Of a DNA stretch of 64,000 bases, positions 33,778 through 43,957 are shown one piece after another (within the stretch, counting starts at the first letter, position 1; each line of letters begins with the position of its first letter). This DNA is from UBA2767 sp965228625. GTDB lineage: Bacteria > Pseudomonadota > Alphaproteobacteria > Rhizobiales > Methyloligellaceae. The notes beneath the pieces are model-generated. The model was not told where the DNA came from and did no database searches. It worked only from the letters and a program-made list of their open reading frames with translations. The DNA is taken from positions 1,240,001-1,304,000 of the forward strand of contig OZ245829.1 in the NCBI GenBank assembly GCA_965228625.1. The letters run 5' to 3'. A program made the position numbers and the translations under genes.

Positions 33778-33806
33778 AAAATGGCGCCAAGAGGAAGAAT
33801 GTCGAC

Positions 33807-34724
33807 ATGACGATAGTCGCTCCAAACTTTGCCCGAGGCAGACCCTCCCGCGACGGCGCAGGTCAGAACAACGTCCTGCCGCTCGTCCGTCTGCAGCGCT
33901 CAGTCGGCGAGGTCAAGGTCGCGTTCAAGCGGCGTGCGAACTGCACGGCTCTGGCAACAGTCCACCAGTCAGGCTGCTGCAAGGCGCGGTTTCCGGCTCC
34001 CGAACCTTCCGCGTGGCCCGAGGCCGTGCTCATCAATACCGCAGGCGGATTGACGGACGGCGATCGTGTTTCCATCGAGGCAAGCTGGCGGTCGCGCGCG
34101 CGGGCGATCGTCACGACCCAGGCCGCGGAGCGGATTTACCGTTCGCGGGGTGGTCCCGCCCGAATTCGCAACAAACTGTCCATTGCCGAGAACGCCACGG
34201 CATTCTGGCTCCCGCAGGAGACGATTGTTTTTGACGGCGGCCAGTTCGAGCGCAGCTTCGTCGCCGATATTGCCGAGGGCGGGCGGCTTCTTGCGTGTGA
34301 GAGCACCGTTTTCGGCCGTTCCGCGATGGGCGAAACCGTGCAGAGCGGTCTGCAGTTCGACAAGTGGCGGGTGCGCTATGCGGGCGACCTCGTTTTCGCC
34401 GACGGGCTTCATCTGGACGGCAATATTCTGCATCGCCTGGAACGCCCTGCCCTCATGCGCGGCGCGACCGCCATGGCAAGCGTCGTTCTGGCTGATCGGG
34501 ACGCCGAACATTTCATCGAGCCACTTCGATCAGTTCTGCAGGCCACCAGCTCGCTTTCGGGCTGTTCGTCGGTGGGGCCGGTCGTCGTCATGAGACTGCT
34601 CGCCGGATCAGGCGCGGAACTGCGAAGCGACCTGATTCTCGTTCTGCAGGAAACCATGAAACTGCTGCAGCGAGAAGGCGAGCCAGCGGGCTGCACAGAG
34701 TTACCGCGCGTCTGGTCGTGCTGA
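33807..34724 (+). CDS. ureD: Urease accessory protein UreD
   Basis: 305 residues, normal length for UreD/UreH. Family segments include AVLINTAGGLTDGDR, AIVTTQAAERIYRS, AFWLPQETIVFDGGQFER, LLACESTVFGRSAMGE and FADGLHLDGNIL. UreD binds the urease apoprotein as part of the UreDFG complex that lets nickel and CO2 reach the active site. A GAGGAAG ribosome site precedes the ATG. It is the first of the contiguous ure genes. Confidence 0.92.
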   Translation: MTIVAPNFARGRPSRDGAGQNNVLPLVRLQRSVGEVKVAFKRRANCTALATVHQSGCCKARFPAPEPSAWPEAVLINTAGGLTDGDRVSIEASWRSRARAIVTTQAAERIYRSRGGPARIRNKLSIAENATAFWLPQETIVFDGGQFERSFVADIAEGGRLLACESTVFGRSAMGETVQSGLQFDKWRVRYAGDLVFADGLHLDGNILHRLERPALMRGATAMASVVLADRDAEHFIEPLRSVLQATSSLSGCSSVGPVVVMRLLAGSGAELRSDLILVLQETMKLLQREGEPAGCTELPRVWSC

Positions 34725-34740
34725 GCAAGGGAGGTCTGAG

Positions 34741-35043
34741 TTGAATCTCACACCAAGAGAGAAGGACAAGCTGCTCGTGTCGGTGGCCGCGATGGTCGCC
34801 AGGCAACGTCGCGAACGCGGCGTCAAACTGAACCATCCCGAGGCCGTCGCCCTCATTACCGACTTTGTAGTCGAAGGCGCACGAGACGGCAAATCCGTTG
34901 CCGATCTGATGAGCGAAGGCGCAAACGTCATTACCCGCAGCGAGGTCATGGACGGTGTGGCGGAAATGATCCACGACGTTCAGGTGGAAGCAACGTTCCC
35001 GGACGGAACCAAACTGGTCACCGTCCACGAGCCCATCCGATAA
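34741..35043 (+). CDS. ureA: Urease gamma subunit
   Basis: 100 residues from a TTG start with GGGAGG about ten bases upstream. The sequence is canonical UreA: LTPREKDKLLVSVAAMVA, RQRRERGVKLNHPEAVAL, ITDFVVEGARDGKSVADLM, VMDGVAEMIHDVQVEATFPD, GTKLVTVHEPI. It is the smallest structural subunit of the alpha-beta-gamma trimer. The rare TTG start may limit its synthesis to match the other subunits. Confidence 0.96.
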   Translation: MNLTPREKDKLLVSVAAMVARQRRERGVKLNHPEAVALITDFVVEGARDGKSVADLMSEGANVITRSEVMDGVAEMIHDVQVEATFPDGTKLVTVHEPIR

Positions 35044-35055
35044 GGAGACAGTGCA

Positions 35056-35259
35056 ATGAGAAGGTTTGTTCTTGCCGGTTTGGTCGCCACCTGTGCCGCG
35101 ATGCCGGCGCGGGCGCATGAGATCGGCACCCCGTATGATCATTTCGAGCTTGCGACCGATGACATGACCGTTCTGGTCGTCTGGGCGCTGACGGCGGTCA
35201 CGATTGGTGCGCTTGCGCTCGCCATTGACGGAAAGCTGCGCGCAGGAGCAGACAGGTGA
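35056..35259 (+). CDS. Small secreted/membrane protein inserted between ureA and ureB
   Basis: 67 residues. A signal peptide or first helix (RRFVLAGLVATCAAMPARA) is followed by AHEIGTPYDHFELATDD and a second hydrophobic segment (VLVVWALTAVTIGALALAI). It has an AAGGAGA ribosome site and its stop overlaps the ureB GTG start (GTGA), so it is a real coupled gene. It is not a known urease component. A role in nickel or urea handling at the membrane would be a guess. Confidence 0.65.
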   Translation: MRRFVLAGLVATCAAMPARAHEIGTPYDHFELATDDMTVLVVWALTAVTIGALALAIDGKLRAGADR

Positions 35260-35563
35260 TCCCCGGCGAGGTGTTCCCCGCCGATGGCGAGATCGAGCTC
35301 AACGTGGGCGCGAAGACCGTCACCCTGACTGTCGCGAACACGGGCGATAGGCCCATCCAGGTCGGCAGTCACTATCATTTCTTCGAGACGAACGAGGCGC
35401 TGGACTTTGACCGGGAGAAAGCCCGCGGCTTTCGTCTCGACATCGCGGCGGGAACGGCGGTGCGTTTCGAACCCGGGCAATCCCGCGATGTGACGCTTGT
35501 ACCGCTCTCCGGAAAGCGCATCGTCTACGGGTTCAATGCCCAAGTATCGGGTGGGCTTGACTG

Positions 35564-35564
<1 letters not shown>
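35256..35564 (+). CDS. ureB: Urease beta subunit
   Basis: 102 residues from a GTG start. Canonical UreB: MIPGEVFPADGEIELN, TLTVANTGDRPIQVGSHYHF, FETNEALDFDREKARGFRL, DIAAGTAVRFEPGQSRDV and LVPLSGKRIVYGFNA. It packs against UreC and UreA. It overlaps the preceding small gene by four bases and ureC by one base (TGATG), so translation is coupled on both sides. Confidence 0.96.
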
Positions 35565-37276
<1,712 letters not shown>

Positions 37277-37288
37277 GAGCGGAACCGC

Positions 37289-37825
37289 ATGACCACCGAC
37301 ATTCCCCGCGTCATCGATATCATACCCGCGAACGGACAGTCGGGCGCGGCCGACCGGGTTGTCCTCGACTATGATGACAGGTTTCGCCGCCGTATCGTTC
37401 TGCGTTCGGAGAACGGCCTGCGGTTTCTCCTGGAGATGGCCGAACCGCGCCTACTGCTCGACGGTGACCACCTGAAGCTCGACAGCGGCGATGTCGTGGC
37501 CGTGAAAGCCGCGCCCGAGCGGCTCGCGGAAATCGTGTGCGACACGCCCCATGCCCTGGTCCGGGTGGCTTGGCACCTCGGAAACAGGCACCTGCCGACA
37601 CAGCTCCTCGAAGGCCGGCTGCGGATCCGCGAAGATCACGTCATTATCGACATGGTTGAAAAGCTCGGAGCAAAGGTCTCGCTGATCGAGGCGCCCTTTC
37701 AGCCCGAAGGCGGCGCCTATGGGCATGGTCAGGTTCACTCACACGATCACCATCACGATCACGGACACCACACCCACCCAAATACACACCGGAAGAACGT
37801 GACAGGAAACGGAGCTGCATCGTGA
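37289..37825 (+). CDS. ureE: Urease nickel chaperone UreE with His-rich tail
   Basis: 178 residues. A peptide-binding N-terminal domain and a metal-binding C-terminal domain (LVRVAWHLGNRHLPTQLLEG, LRIREDHVIIDMVEKLG, EGGAYGHGQVHSHDHH) match UreE. The C-terminus holds about a dozen histidines between residues 150 and 168, a nickel store. It donates Ni to UreG. The stop overlaps the ureF GTG start. Confidence 0.95.
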   Translation: MTTDIPRVIDIIPANGQSGAADRVVLDYDDRFRRRIVLRSENGLRFLLEMAEPRLLLDGDHLKLDSGDVVAVKAAPERLAEIVCDTPHALVRVAWHLGNRHLPTQLLEGRLRIREDHVIIDMVEKLGAKVSLIEAPFQPEGGAYGHGQVHSHDHHHDHGHHTHPNTHRKNVTGNGAAS

Positions 37826-38501
37826 CGGACGCCGGTGCGCTCTACAGGCTGCTGGCCTGGCTCTCTCCGGGCTATCCGGTCGGCGCTTACACCTACAGTC
37901 ACGGTCTGGAGCAGGCGATCGAGGCAGGGTATGTCGGCGATGCCGGTTCGGTGCGCGAGTGGATCGGCGATATCGTTTCGTTCGGTGGCGGATTTTCCGA
38001 CACGGTCTTCCTGGCCGAGGCCTATCGCGCCAGCACGCGACGAGACAAGCTCAGGCTCAAGGATGTTGCGGAGATCGCCTCCGTATTCGTCGCCAGCAGG
38101 GAACTCGCCCTCGAGACGCGCGCGCAAGGTGCCGCGTTTCTCGAAATCACCGAGCGCGTCTGGGGCACGCCGTCCTTTGATCTGTTGCGTTCCGCATGGA
38201 GTGGCGCCGTGGCCTACCCGGTCGCGGTTGGCTGCGCGGCGGGCGGCCACGGCATCGCGTTGATGGACGTCGCCAATGGCTATCTGCACGCATTCGCGGC
38301 CAACCTGGTTTCCGCGGCGGTTCGCCTGGTTCCGCTCGGCCAGACAGACGGCCAGCGTATTTTGGCGTCCCTCGAGAAAGACATCGAAGACTCCGTCAAG
38401 CTGGCACTCGCGACAGACGTCGAAAACGTATCGTCTTCAACTCTCGTCGTGGACATCTGCTCCATGAAACACGAGACCCAACATACGAGGTTGTTTCGCT
38501 C

Positions 38502-38505
<4 letters not shown>
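37822..38505 (+). CDS. ureF: Urease accessory protein UreF
   Basis: 227 residues from a GTG start in a GTGA overlap. All-helical UreF family: LLAWLSPGYPVGAYTYSHGL, EQAIEAGYVGDAGSVREWI, FLAEAYRAST, WGTPSFDLLR, AYPVAVGCAAGGHGI, ANLVSAAVRLVPLGQTDGQR and the C-terminal CSMKHETQHTRLFRS needed for UreG docking. It bridges UreD and UreG during nickel insertion. Confidence 0.93.
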
Positions 38506-39128
<623 letters not shown>

Positions 39129-39159
39129 AGCATTAGCGAGGAAGCCCAAAGGTACGTGC

Positions 39160-39681
39160 ATGAAAGCAGATCTCTCCATGCCGCATGGCCGATTGCGACC
39201 GGCAAGGGCCGACAATCTGGACATTCTCGTGGAGCTTCTGCAGGACGAGGACGTTCGGCGTTACCTTTGTGACGATACGGTCCTGCCGCGCAAGACCGTG
39301 GCCGAGATGCTCGCGCGCAGTGAACGGCTGGAGTCGCGCGACCTCGGCTTGTGGATGATCGAGCACTCTGGCGACCTTGTCGGGGTGGCCGGACTTGAGC
39401 CCGTCTCCGCGGAGATGGATGCGGTTCCCGCCATGGCCGGCGGTATCGAGCCCATTGTTGCGCTCAATCCTGCGTATTGGGGGCAAGGTCTGGCCCGCGA
39501 GGCCATGAATGCACTGATCCTGCATGCGCGCCAGTCACTTCGCCTCTCGCATCTTGTCGCCGCGGTCGACGAGCCGAACGCCCGTTCACACCGGCTGATG
39601 GAACAGTGCGGGTTTGCGCCTGTCGGAGCGGCCGAGGGTCCCGCCAATAACCTTGTGTTGTACCGGCTCAAGCTCGACTGA
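39160..39681 (+). CDS. GNAT-family N-acetyltransferase (RimJ/RimL-like)
   Basis: 173 residues with a GNAT fold: RLRPARADNLDILVELLQD, EHSGDLVGVAGLEP, the acetyl-CoA pyrophosphate loop YWGQGLAREAMNALI (near 106-120), LVAAVDEPNARSHRLMEQCGF and a final NLVLYRLKL strand. It transfers an acetyl group from acetyl-CoA to an unknown amine. It lies 31 bases after ureG on the same strand, so read-through is possible, but no functional link to urease is evident. Confidence 0.82.
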   Translation: MKADLSMPHGRLRPARADNLDILVELLQDEDVRRYLCDDTVLPRKTVAEMLARSERLESRDLGLWMIEHSGDLVGVAGLEPVSAEMDAVPAMAGGIEPIVALNPAYWGQGLAREAMNALILHARQSLRLSHLVAAVDEPNARSHRLMEQCGFAPVGAAEGPANNLVLYRLKLD

Positions 39682-39716
39682 GCGTTCGGCGAGAGGGCCT
39701 TCCAGGTTCGCCGACC

Positions 39717-40508
39717 TCAGATGAAGTCGAAACCGAGTTGCTTCAGTTGATCTCTCAGCCCCTGTCGCGGCTGAACATGGAACTTCTGGTCGACATTGTT
39801 TGTCCACGAGTCCGGCGTGGTTGGAGTACCGGTGCTTTCGTAGTGCGCTGCCAAAGACCGATCGTAGTCGACGAGTGCCCCCCGGGCGTCGAAGCCGTCG
39901 CCCTGGTTGCCGTAACGCTCGCGATGCACCATTGCCTCAAACGCCATCCTCGGTTTTTGCGGCGTAACCTTGCCCGGCCATCCGAGGCACATGCCGAAGA
40001 CGCAGTAGACATGTTTCGGCAGGCCGAGGACCTCGGCAGTGTCAACCGCGTTGTTGCGAACGCCGCCGATCATGACGCCGGCCAGTCCGAGCGACCGGGC
40101 GCAGAGATAGGCCGACATGCCAACGAGCGCCGCGTCGATGCTGGATACCAGCCCGACCTCGAGATTATTGCCCTCGACCGTGTGCGCATTGCGTTGAAGC
40201 GCATCCTCTATCCTGGTCAGGTCGGCGCAGAATGCGAGGAACACCGGCGTCTCCTTCACATGCTGCTGATTTCCGGTGACGACCGACATCTTGTCCTTGG
40301 TGCCCTGGTCCCGCACAACGATGACACTGTAGGCCTGGATGTTCGACGATGTCGGTGCGCGGAAAGCCGCCTTGAGGATCGTATCGATCATGGACTCTTC
40401 GACCGGACGGTCACTGTAGTCGCGCACGCTGACCCGGCGCGCGAGGTCTTCGATCAGTGCGCTCGTCGGCGTATCACCAATGTCATTCGCTTTGACATGG
40501 TCGTTCAT
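39717..40508 (-). CDS. Nitroreductase-family FMN oxidoreductase (NfsA-like)
   Basis: 263 residues from the ATG at 40508; a longer frame to 40742 lacks family features and is not used. FMN-binding residues are suggested by RRVSVRDYSDRPVEE and FRAPTSSNIQAYSVIVVRD, and the C-terminal half has ARSLGLAGVMIGGVRNN, PKHVYCVFGMCLGWP and KPRMAFEAMVHRERYG, like NADPH-dependent NfsA/FRP enzymes. It probably reduces quinones, nitro compounds or flavins. It converges on the GNAT gene. Confidence 0.85.
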   Translation of the reverse strand: MNDHVKANDIGDTPTSALIEDLARRVSVRDYSDRPVEESMIDTILKAAFRAPTSSNIQAYSVIVVRDQGTKDKMSVVTGNQQHVKETPVFLAFCADLTRIEDALQRNAHTVEGNNLEVGLVSSIDAALVGMSAYLCARSLGLAGVMIGGVRNNAVDTAEVLGLPKHVYCVFGMCLGWPGKVTPQKPRMAFEAMVHRERYGNQGDGFDARGALVDYDRSLAAHYESTGTPTTPDSWTNNVDQKFHVQPRQGLRDQLKQLGFDFI

Positions 40509-40608
40509 TTTGCCCTCCGGCTTGTCCCGATTTTTCGGCGCGGGACCATAACGGCGAATCTTGCGGACGCAAAATTCAATAGAATTCCTCGCTCCGCCTT
40601 CGGTCCGA

Positions 40609-42225
40609 TCAGTTTTTGGCCAGACCTTTAAGCGCGGCAGCGGCATCATAATCGAGGAGAACGCCCGCATCGTCGACATCGACATGGACAACGCTCTCGG
40701 GATTGCTTGCGATGATACTGCGCGCGCCCTGATCACCGGCAAGCTGCGTCAGAGTTTCAAAGAAGCCGGCGGGCCAAAGCACGGGGTTTCCCCTCTTTCC
40801 GCCCGATACGGGAACGCAAATGGAGCGGCCATCGGCTTCCGTATTGGCGTCCATGATCCGGTCTATGGTTCCGGATTGCACCATCGGCATGTCGCCAAGC
40901 ATCACAATGGCGGCATCTATATCATCGGAGAGGGCATTTACTCCTCCTCGCAAGGACGTGGACAGGCCCGCGGCATAGTCCGGATTGTGCACGATGCGCA
41001 CGTCCAGTCCATCCAATGCCCTTTCCACATCGTCCGCGCCCTGCCCGGTCACGACGATCACCTCTCCCGCCCGGCTCTCGAGTGCCGTCATGCAGACCCG
41101 TCGGATCATCGGCACGCCCTCAAACGGTTCGACCAGCTTGAACCGGTCACCCGCACGGCTCGCCGTCCCCGCAGCCAACACGAGTGCCGCCACTCTCGGT
41201 TCCGCCTTCTTCGGCGATTTTGATCGAGCCCTGGGTTGAATACGGCTTGGAATCTCGCCCAACAGGCCGCCCACGCCCATCTGCATGATATTCGCCCCAC
41301 CAACCGGAATGTTCGCGAACAGGCGCTCGAGCACCCAGTCGAACCCGTTCAGCTTGGGCGATGCCGCACAGCTCGGAACGCCGACCACCGACGTGTCGCC
41401 AAGCCGTCCCAACATCAGAAGGTTTCCGGGATCGACCGGCATTCCCATGTGAACGACCTCTCCGCCGGCCTTTCCGAGCGCCGCCGGGATTACATCATTC
41501 CGATCGGAGATTGCGGCTGCGCCGAAGACCAGCAGAACGTCCGGGCCCTCTTCGAGCGCACCCGATATCGCCGCCGCGAGCGGGTCAATCGCATGGTCGC
41601 ACGTCGCATCCGAGATCAGGCTGCCGCCAAGCGCGCGCACACGCTGAAGGACAGCCGCGCGACGCTTCTCGATCACCTTGTCCTTGTCTCCATGCGTGCG
41701 CGTTGCGATGAGGGCCGCCTGCAGTCGGGCGAAGGGCGCGACCGAACAGGCGGCCGCGTTCTCCGCCGCGTGGCGCTCGACGAGCCCGACGGACGCGCCG
41801 GACACCGCATAAGGAATGATCTTGACCGTCGCGACCATCTGGCCCGCGGCAACGCGGGAAAAGGACGGCAAGGTCGCGATCGTGATCGCTTCATCGACGG
41901 CGTTCAATGCGTTCAGACCATCGGGCTCTACAAGGAAAATTCCCTCTGTTTCCGCGAAGACGTTCGCGCGCCCGGTAAACGCATCATCGACCCGAACGCC
42001 CTCACCCGCGATCACTCTCGCAATACGTGCGGCGGCGCTGTCTTCGCCGACGTCGTCCCGATCGAGCCGGGCAACGATCACCTGATCGAGCCCGTCCTTG
42101 CGCAACCGCTCGATGTGCGAGGCATCGAGCACGGTTCCCTTCTTTATGACGCCGTCCGAAAGCCGTTGACTGTGGGCGAGAATGGCCCCAACGGCCGCAT
42201 CGAGGTCCACCGGACCGAATTCCAT
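40609..42225 (-). CDS. Molybdopterin-binding domain/NTP-transferase fusion (MocA-like)
   Basis: 538 residues from the ATG at 42225. The N-terminal ~340 residues resemble a molybdopterin-binding, MoeA/CinA-like protein (IKKGTVLDASHIERL, VATVKIIPYAVSG, DVLLVFGAAAISDRNDVIP, VVHMGMPVDPGNLLMLG, VVGVPSCAASPKLNGFDWVL). The C-terminal ~190 residues are a MobA/MocA nucleotidyltransferase: LAAGTASRAGDRFKL, MIRRVCMTALESRAGE, VMLGDMPMV, GNPVLWP. It may attach CMP or GMP to the Mo cofactor. A clear molybdoenzyme gene is not adjacent. Confidence 0.8.
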   Translation of the reverse strand: MEFGPVDLDAAVGAILAHSQRLSDGVIKKGTVLDASHIERLRKDGLDQVIVARLDRDDVGEDSAAARIARVIAGEGVRVDDAFTGRANVFAETEGIFLVEPDGLNALNAVDEAITIATLPSFSRVAAGQMVATVKIIPYAVSGASVGLVERHAAENAAACSVAPFARLQAALIATRTHGDKDKVIEKRRAAVLQRVRALGGSLISDATCDHAIDPLAAAISGALEEGPDVLLVFGAAAISDRNDVIPAALGKAGGEVVHMGMPVDPGNLLMLGRLGDTSVVGVPSCAASPKLNGFDWVLERLFANIPVGGANIMQMGVGGLLGEIPSRIQPRARSKSPKKAEPRVAALVLAAGTASRAGDRFKLVEPFEGVPMIRRVCMTALESRAGEVIVVTGQGADDVERALDGLDVRIVHNPDYAAGLSTSLRGGVNALSDDIDAAIVMLGDMPMVQSGTIDRIMDANTEADGRSICVPVSGGKRGNPVLWPAGFFETLTQLAGDQGARSIIASNPESVVHVDVDDAGVLLDYDAAAALKGLAKN

Positions 42226-42512
42226 TTTCTTCACCACAACATCGAATGAACAACGGACTCGCACACAGCGGCGCGGTTGGAAACGCGCTCGAAACCTACC
42301 GACCGAAACGGCGATCGATCAAGCACCGCGCCTGTGAAATTTCGCGTGATGTCAGTCCGGCGTGCCCGAAAGGCGACGAGGCAGGTTCGGTCAGCCCATG
42401 CGGGCGTTCGCCCGGATGGCCCGATAGGGCTTTATGGGTGCAGGTCGCAATTTGCCGCGGCCAAGTCCGTGGTGAGACCGGCCGTCATGAGGGGACAGGC
42501 GCCCGGCGCTCT

Positions 42513-42851
42513 CTAGCGTCGCAGATCTAGGCCGTCCTTGAGGTTCACAGCCAGGCGAATTGCCTCGGCCAGTTCCTCAACTTCGGCAGGATGATTCTTT
42601 TCGAACCAGAATCGAAGGGTTCGCCGTGTTTTTGGTCCGCGGCTACCGACACGCTTTACTTTACGACCGTTCACATGTTCCCAGCTCGGGTGCGACTCTG
42701 CCGCCGCGCGAATGACGGCCGTCTCCAACAAACGACGCGCCTTGTGATACATCTCCTCGCTGGTAAAACACTCCGGAACAGAATTGTCTGATGAGGCGCT
42801 CTCCGGCGCCGAATACCAATCTAAACTCACCATACGCTCAACCTCAGTCAC
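42513..42851 (-). CDS. Hypothetical small protein
   Basis: 112 residues from a GTG at 42851 (ATG at 42833 is an alternative). No signal peptide or membrane segment. It contains SEEMYHKARRLLETAVIRAA, a basic middle (NGRKVKRVGSRGPKTRRTLR) and a C-terminal acidic helix (FWFEKNHPAEVEELAEAIR). The mix of basic segment and helices could bind nucleic acid, but no family is recognised. It is isolated between the Mo-cofactor gene and the type I secretion pair. It could be a chance frame. Confidence 0.4.
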   Translation of the reverse strand: MTEVERMVSLDWYSAPESASSDNSVPECFTSEEMYHKARRLLETAVIRAAAESHPSWEHVNGRKVKRVGSRGPKTRRTLRFWFEKNHPAEVEELAEAIRLAVNLKDGLDLRR

Positions 42852-42994
42852 TCGAATCGAAGGGGCTTTGCATTGTAACGCTCGAAAGTGGGCATGGGTT
42901 TGACGATGTCAGCGTGAGCCACGCGCGCCTGTCGCGCCAAAATGCATGGGTCACATTCGATGACTCGGGCCGACGGCTGCCAGAGCACCCACGT

Positions 42995-43957
42995 TCACTG
43001 CTCGCGAAACGCTCGACGAAAGCTGCGCGTAAGCGGTGCCAACAAATAGTCCAAGAGCGTGCTTTCGCCGGTGACTATTATAAGCTCTGCGGGCATGCCG
43101 GGATAGAGCCGAATATCATCGGGCAATTCCGACGGCAACGTGTTGAGTTCCGCCCGTGCAACGTAATATCTCGTTCCCGTTTGCTGGTCGTTCATGCTGT
43201 CCGCCGAAACCCAGACTATTTTTGCGGGTACGGGCGGCACCATCCTCGCGTTGAACGGCGTAAGGCGAACCTGGGCATCGAGCCCGTTCTGCACGATATC
43301 AATGTCGTTCGGATCGATCTTGGCCTCCACGACCAGCGGCTCGTTCTGCGGCACGATCGAAAGAAGCGTCTCGCCGGCCTTGATCACGCCGCCCGTGGTG
43401 TGCACCTGAAGGCCGACCACGGTGCCGGAAATCGGCGCCTGGATGCGCGCCCGGGCGATCACGTCCTGTGCGGCCCGGAGTTGTGCCTGCTGTTCGGAGC
43501 GCGTTCCTTCCAGTTCAGCCCGGCTCCGGTACAGTGCCAGCACGCGTGATTTGGTGGCGAGCCCCTTCTCGAACAGTTGGTCGATGCTGGCGATCTCCTC
43601 GTTGATCAGCTCGAGCTGTTTTTTTCCGGCGAGGATCTGAGCCTGAAGCAATTCGATCTGGGCCTTTGCGCGGGTTTCATCAAGCAGGATGAGCGTGTCA
43701 CCTTCCGCGACCTTCTGCCCTTCGCGCACAAGTATCTTGTCGACGATGCCCCCCTCGTAGTGCTGTACGGACTTGCGGTATGTCTCAAGGCTGACATTGC
43801 CCATGGCGATCGCCGCGCTTTGCAACGGGGCTACCGCAGACCAGCCGGCGAAACCGGCAAAGAACAACAGGATGAGTACCGCACCGAGCGCTGCGGACCT
43901 GCCGATTGGCGGTCTTTCAGGGGTGGTATCGAACGGAGTTGCGTGTCGTTCTGCCAT
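42995..43957 (-). CDS. Type I secretion membrane-fusion protein (HlyD/PrsE-like, short)
   Basis: 320 residues. One membrane helix near the N-terminus (AALGAVLILLFFAGFAGWSA), the fusion-protein half-motifs GNVSLETYRKSVQHYEGGI and DKILVREGQKVAEGDTL, a short coiled coil of about 70 residues, then the lipoyl return (RARIQAPISGTVVGLQVHT) and barrel domain to the end. Typical PrsE/HlyD adaptors have 420-480 residues and a longer helical hairpin, so this one is compact. It overlaps the ABC gene stop by one base (TGATG). It bridges the ABC exporter to an outer-membrane TolC, not encoded here. Confidence 0.88.
   Translation of the reverse strand: MAERHATPFDTTPERPPIGRSAALGAVLILLFFAGFAGWSAVAPLQSAAIAMGNVSLETYRKSVQHYEGGIVDKILVREGQKVAEGDTLILLDETRAKAQIELLQAQILAGKKQLELINEEIASIDQLFEKGLATKSRVLALYRSRAELEGTRSEQQAQLRAAQDVIARARIQAPISGTVVGLQVHTTGGVIKAGETLLSIVPQNEPLVVEAKIDPNDIDIVQNGLDAQVRLTPFNARMVPPVPAKIVWVSADSMNDQQTGTRYYVARAELNTLPSELPDDIRLYPGMPAELIIVTGESTLLDYLLAPLTRSFRRAFREQ

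Noticed and set aside
31060..33825. 921-codon open frame on the minus strand
   Set aside because: Antisense to urtC, urtD and urtE, which are canonical. No domain or start signal.
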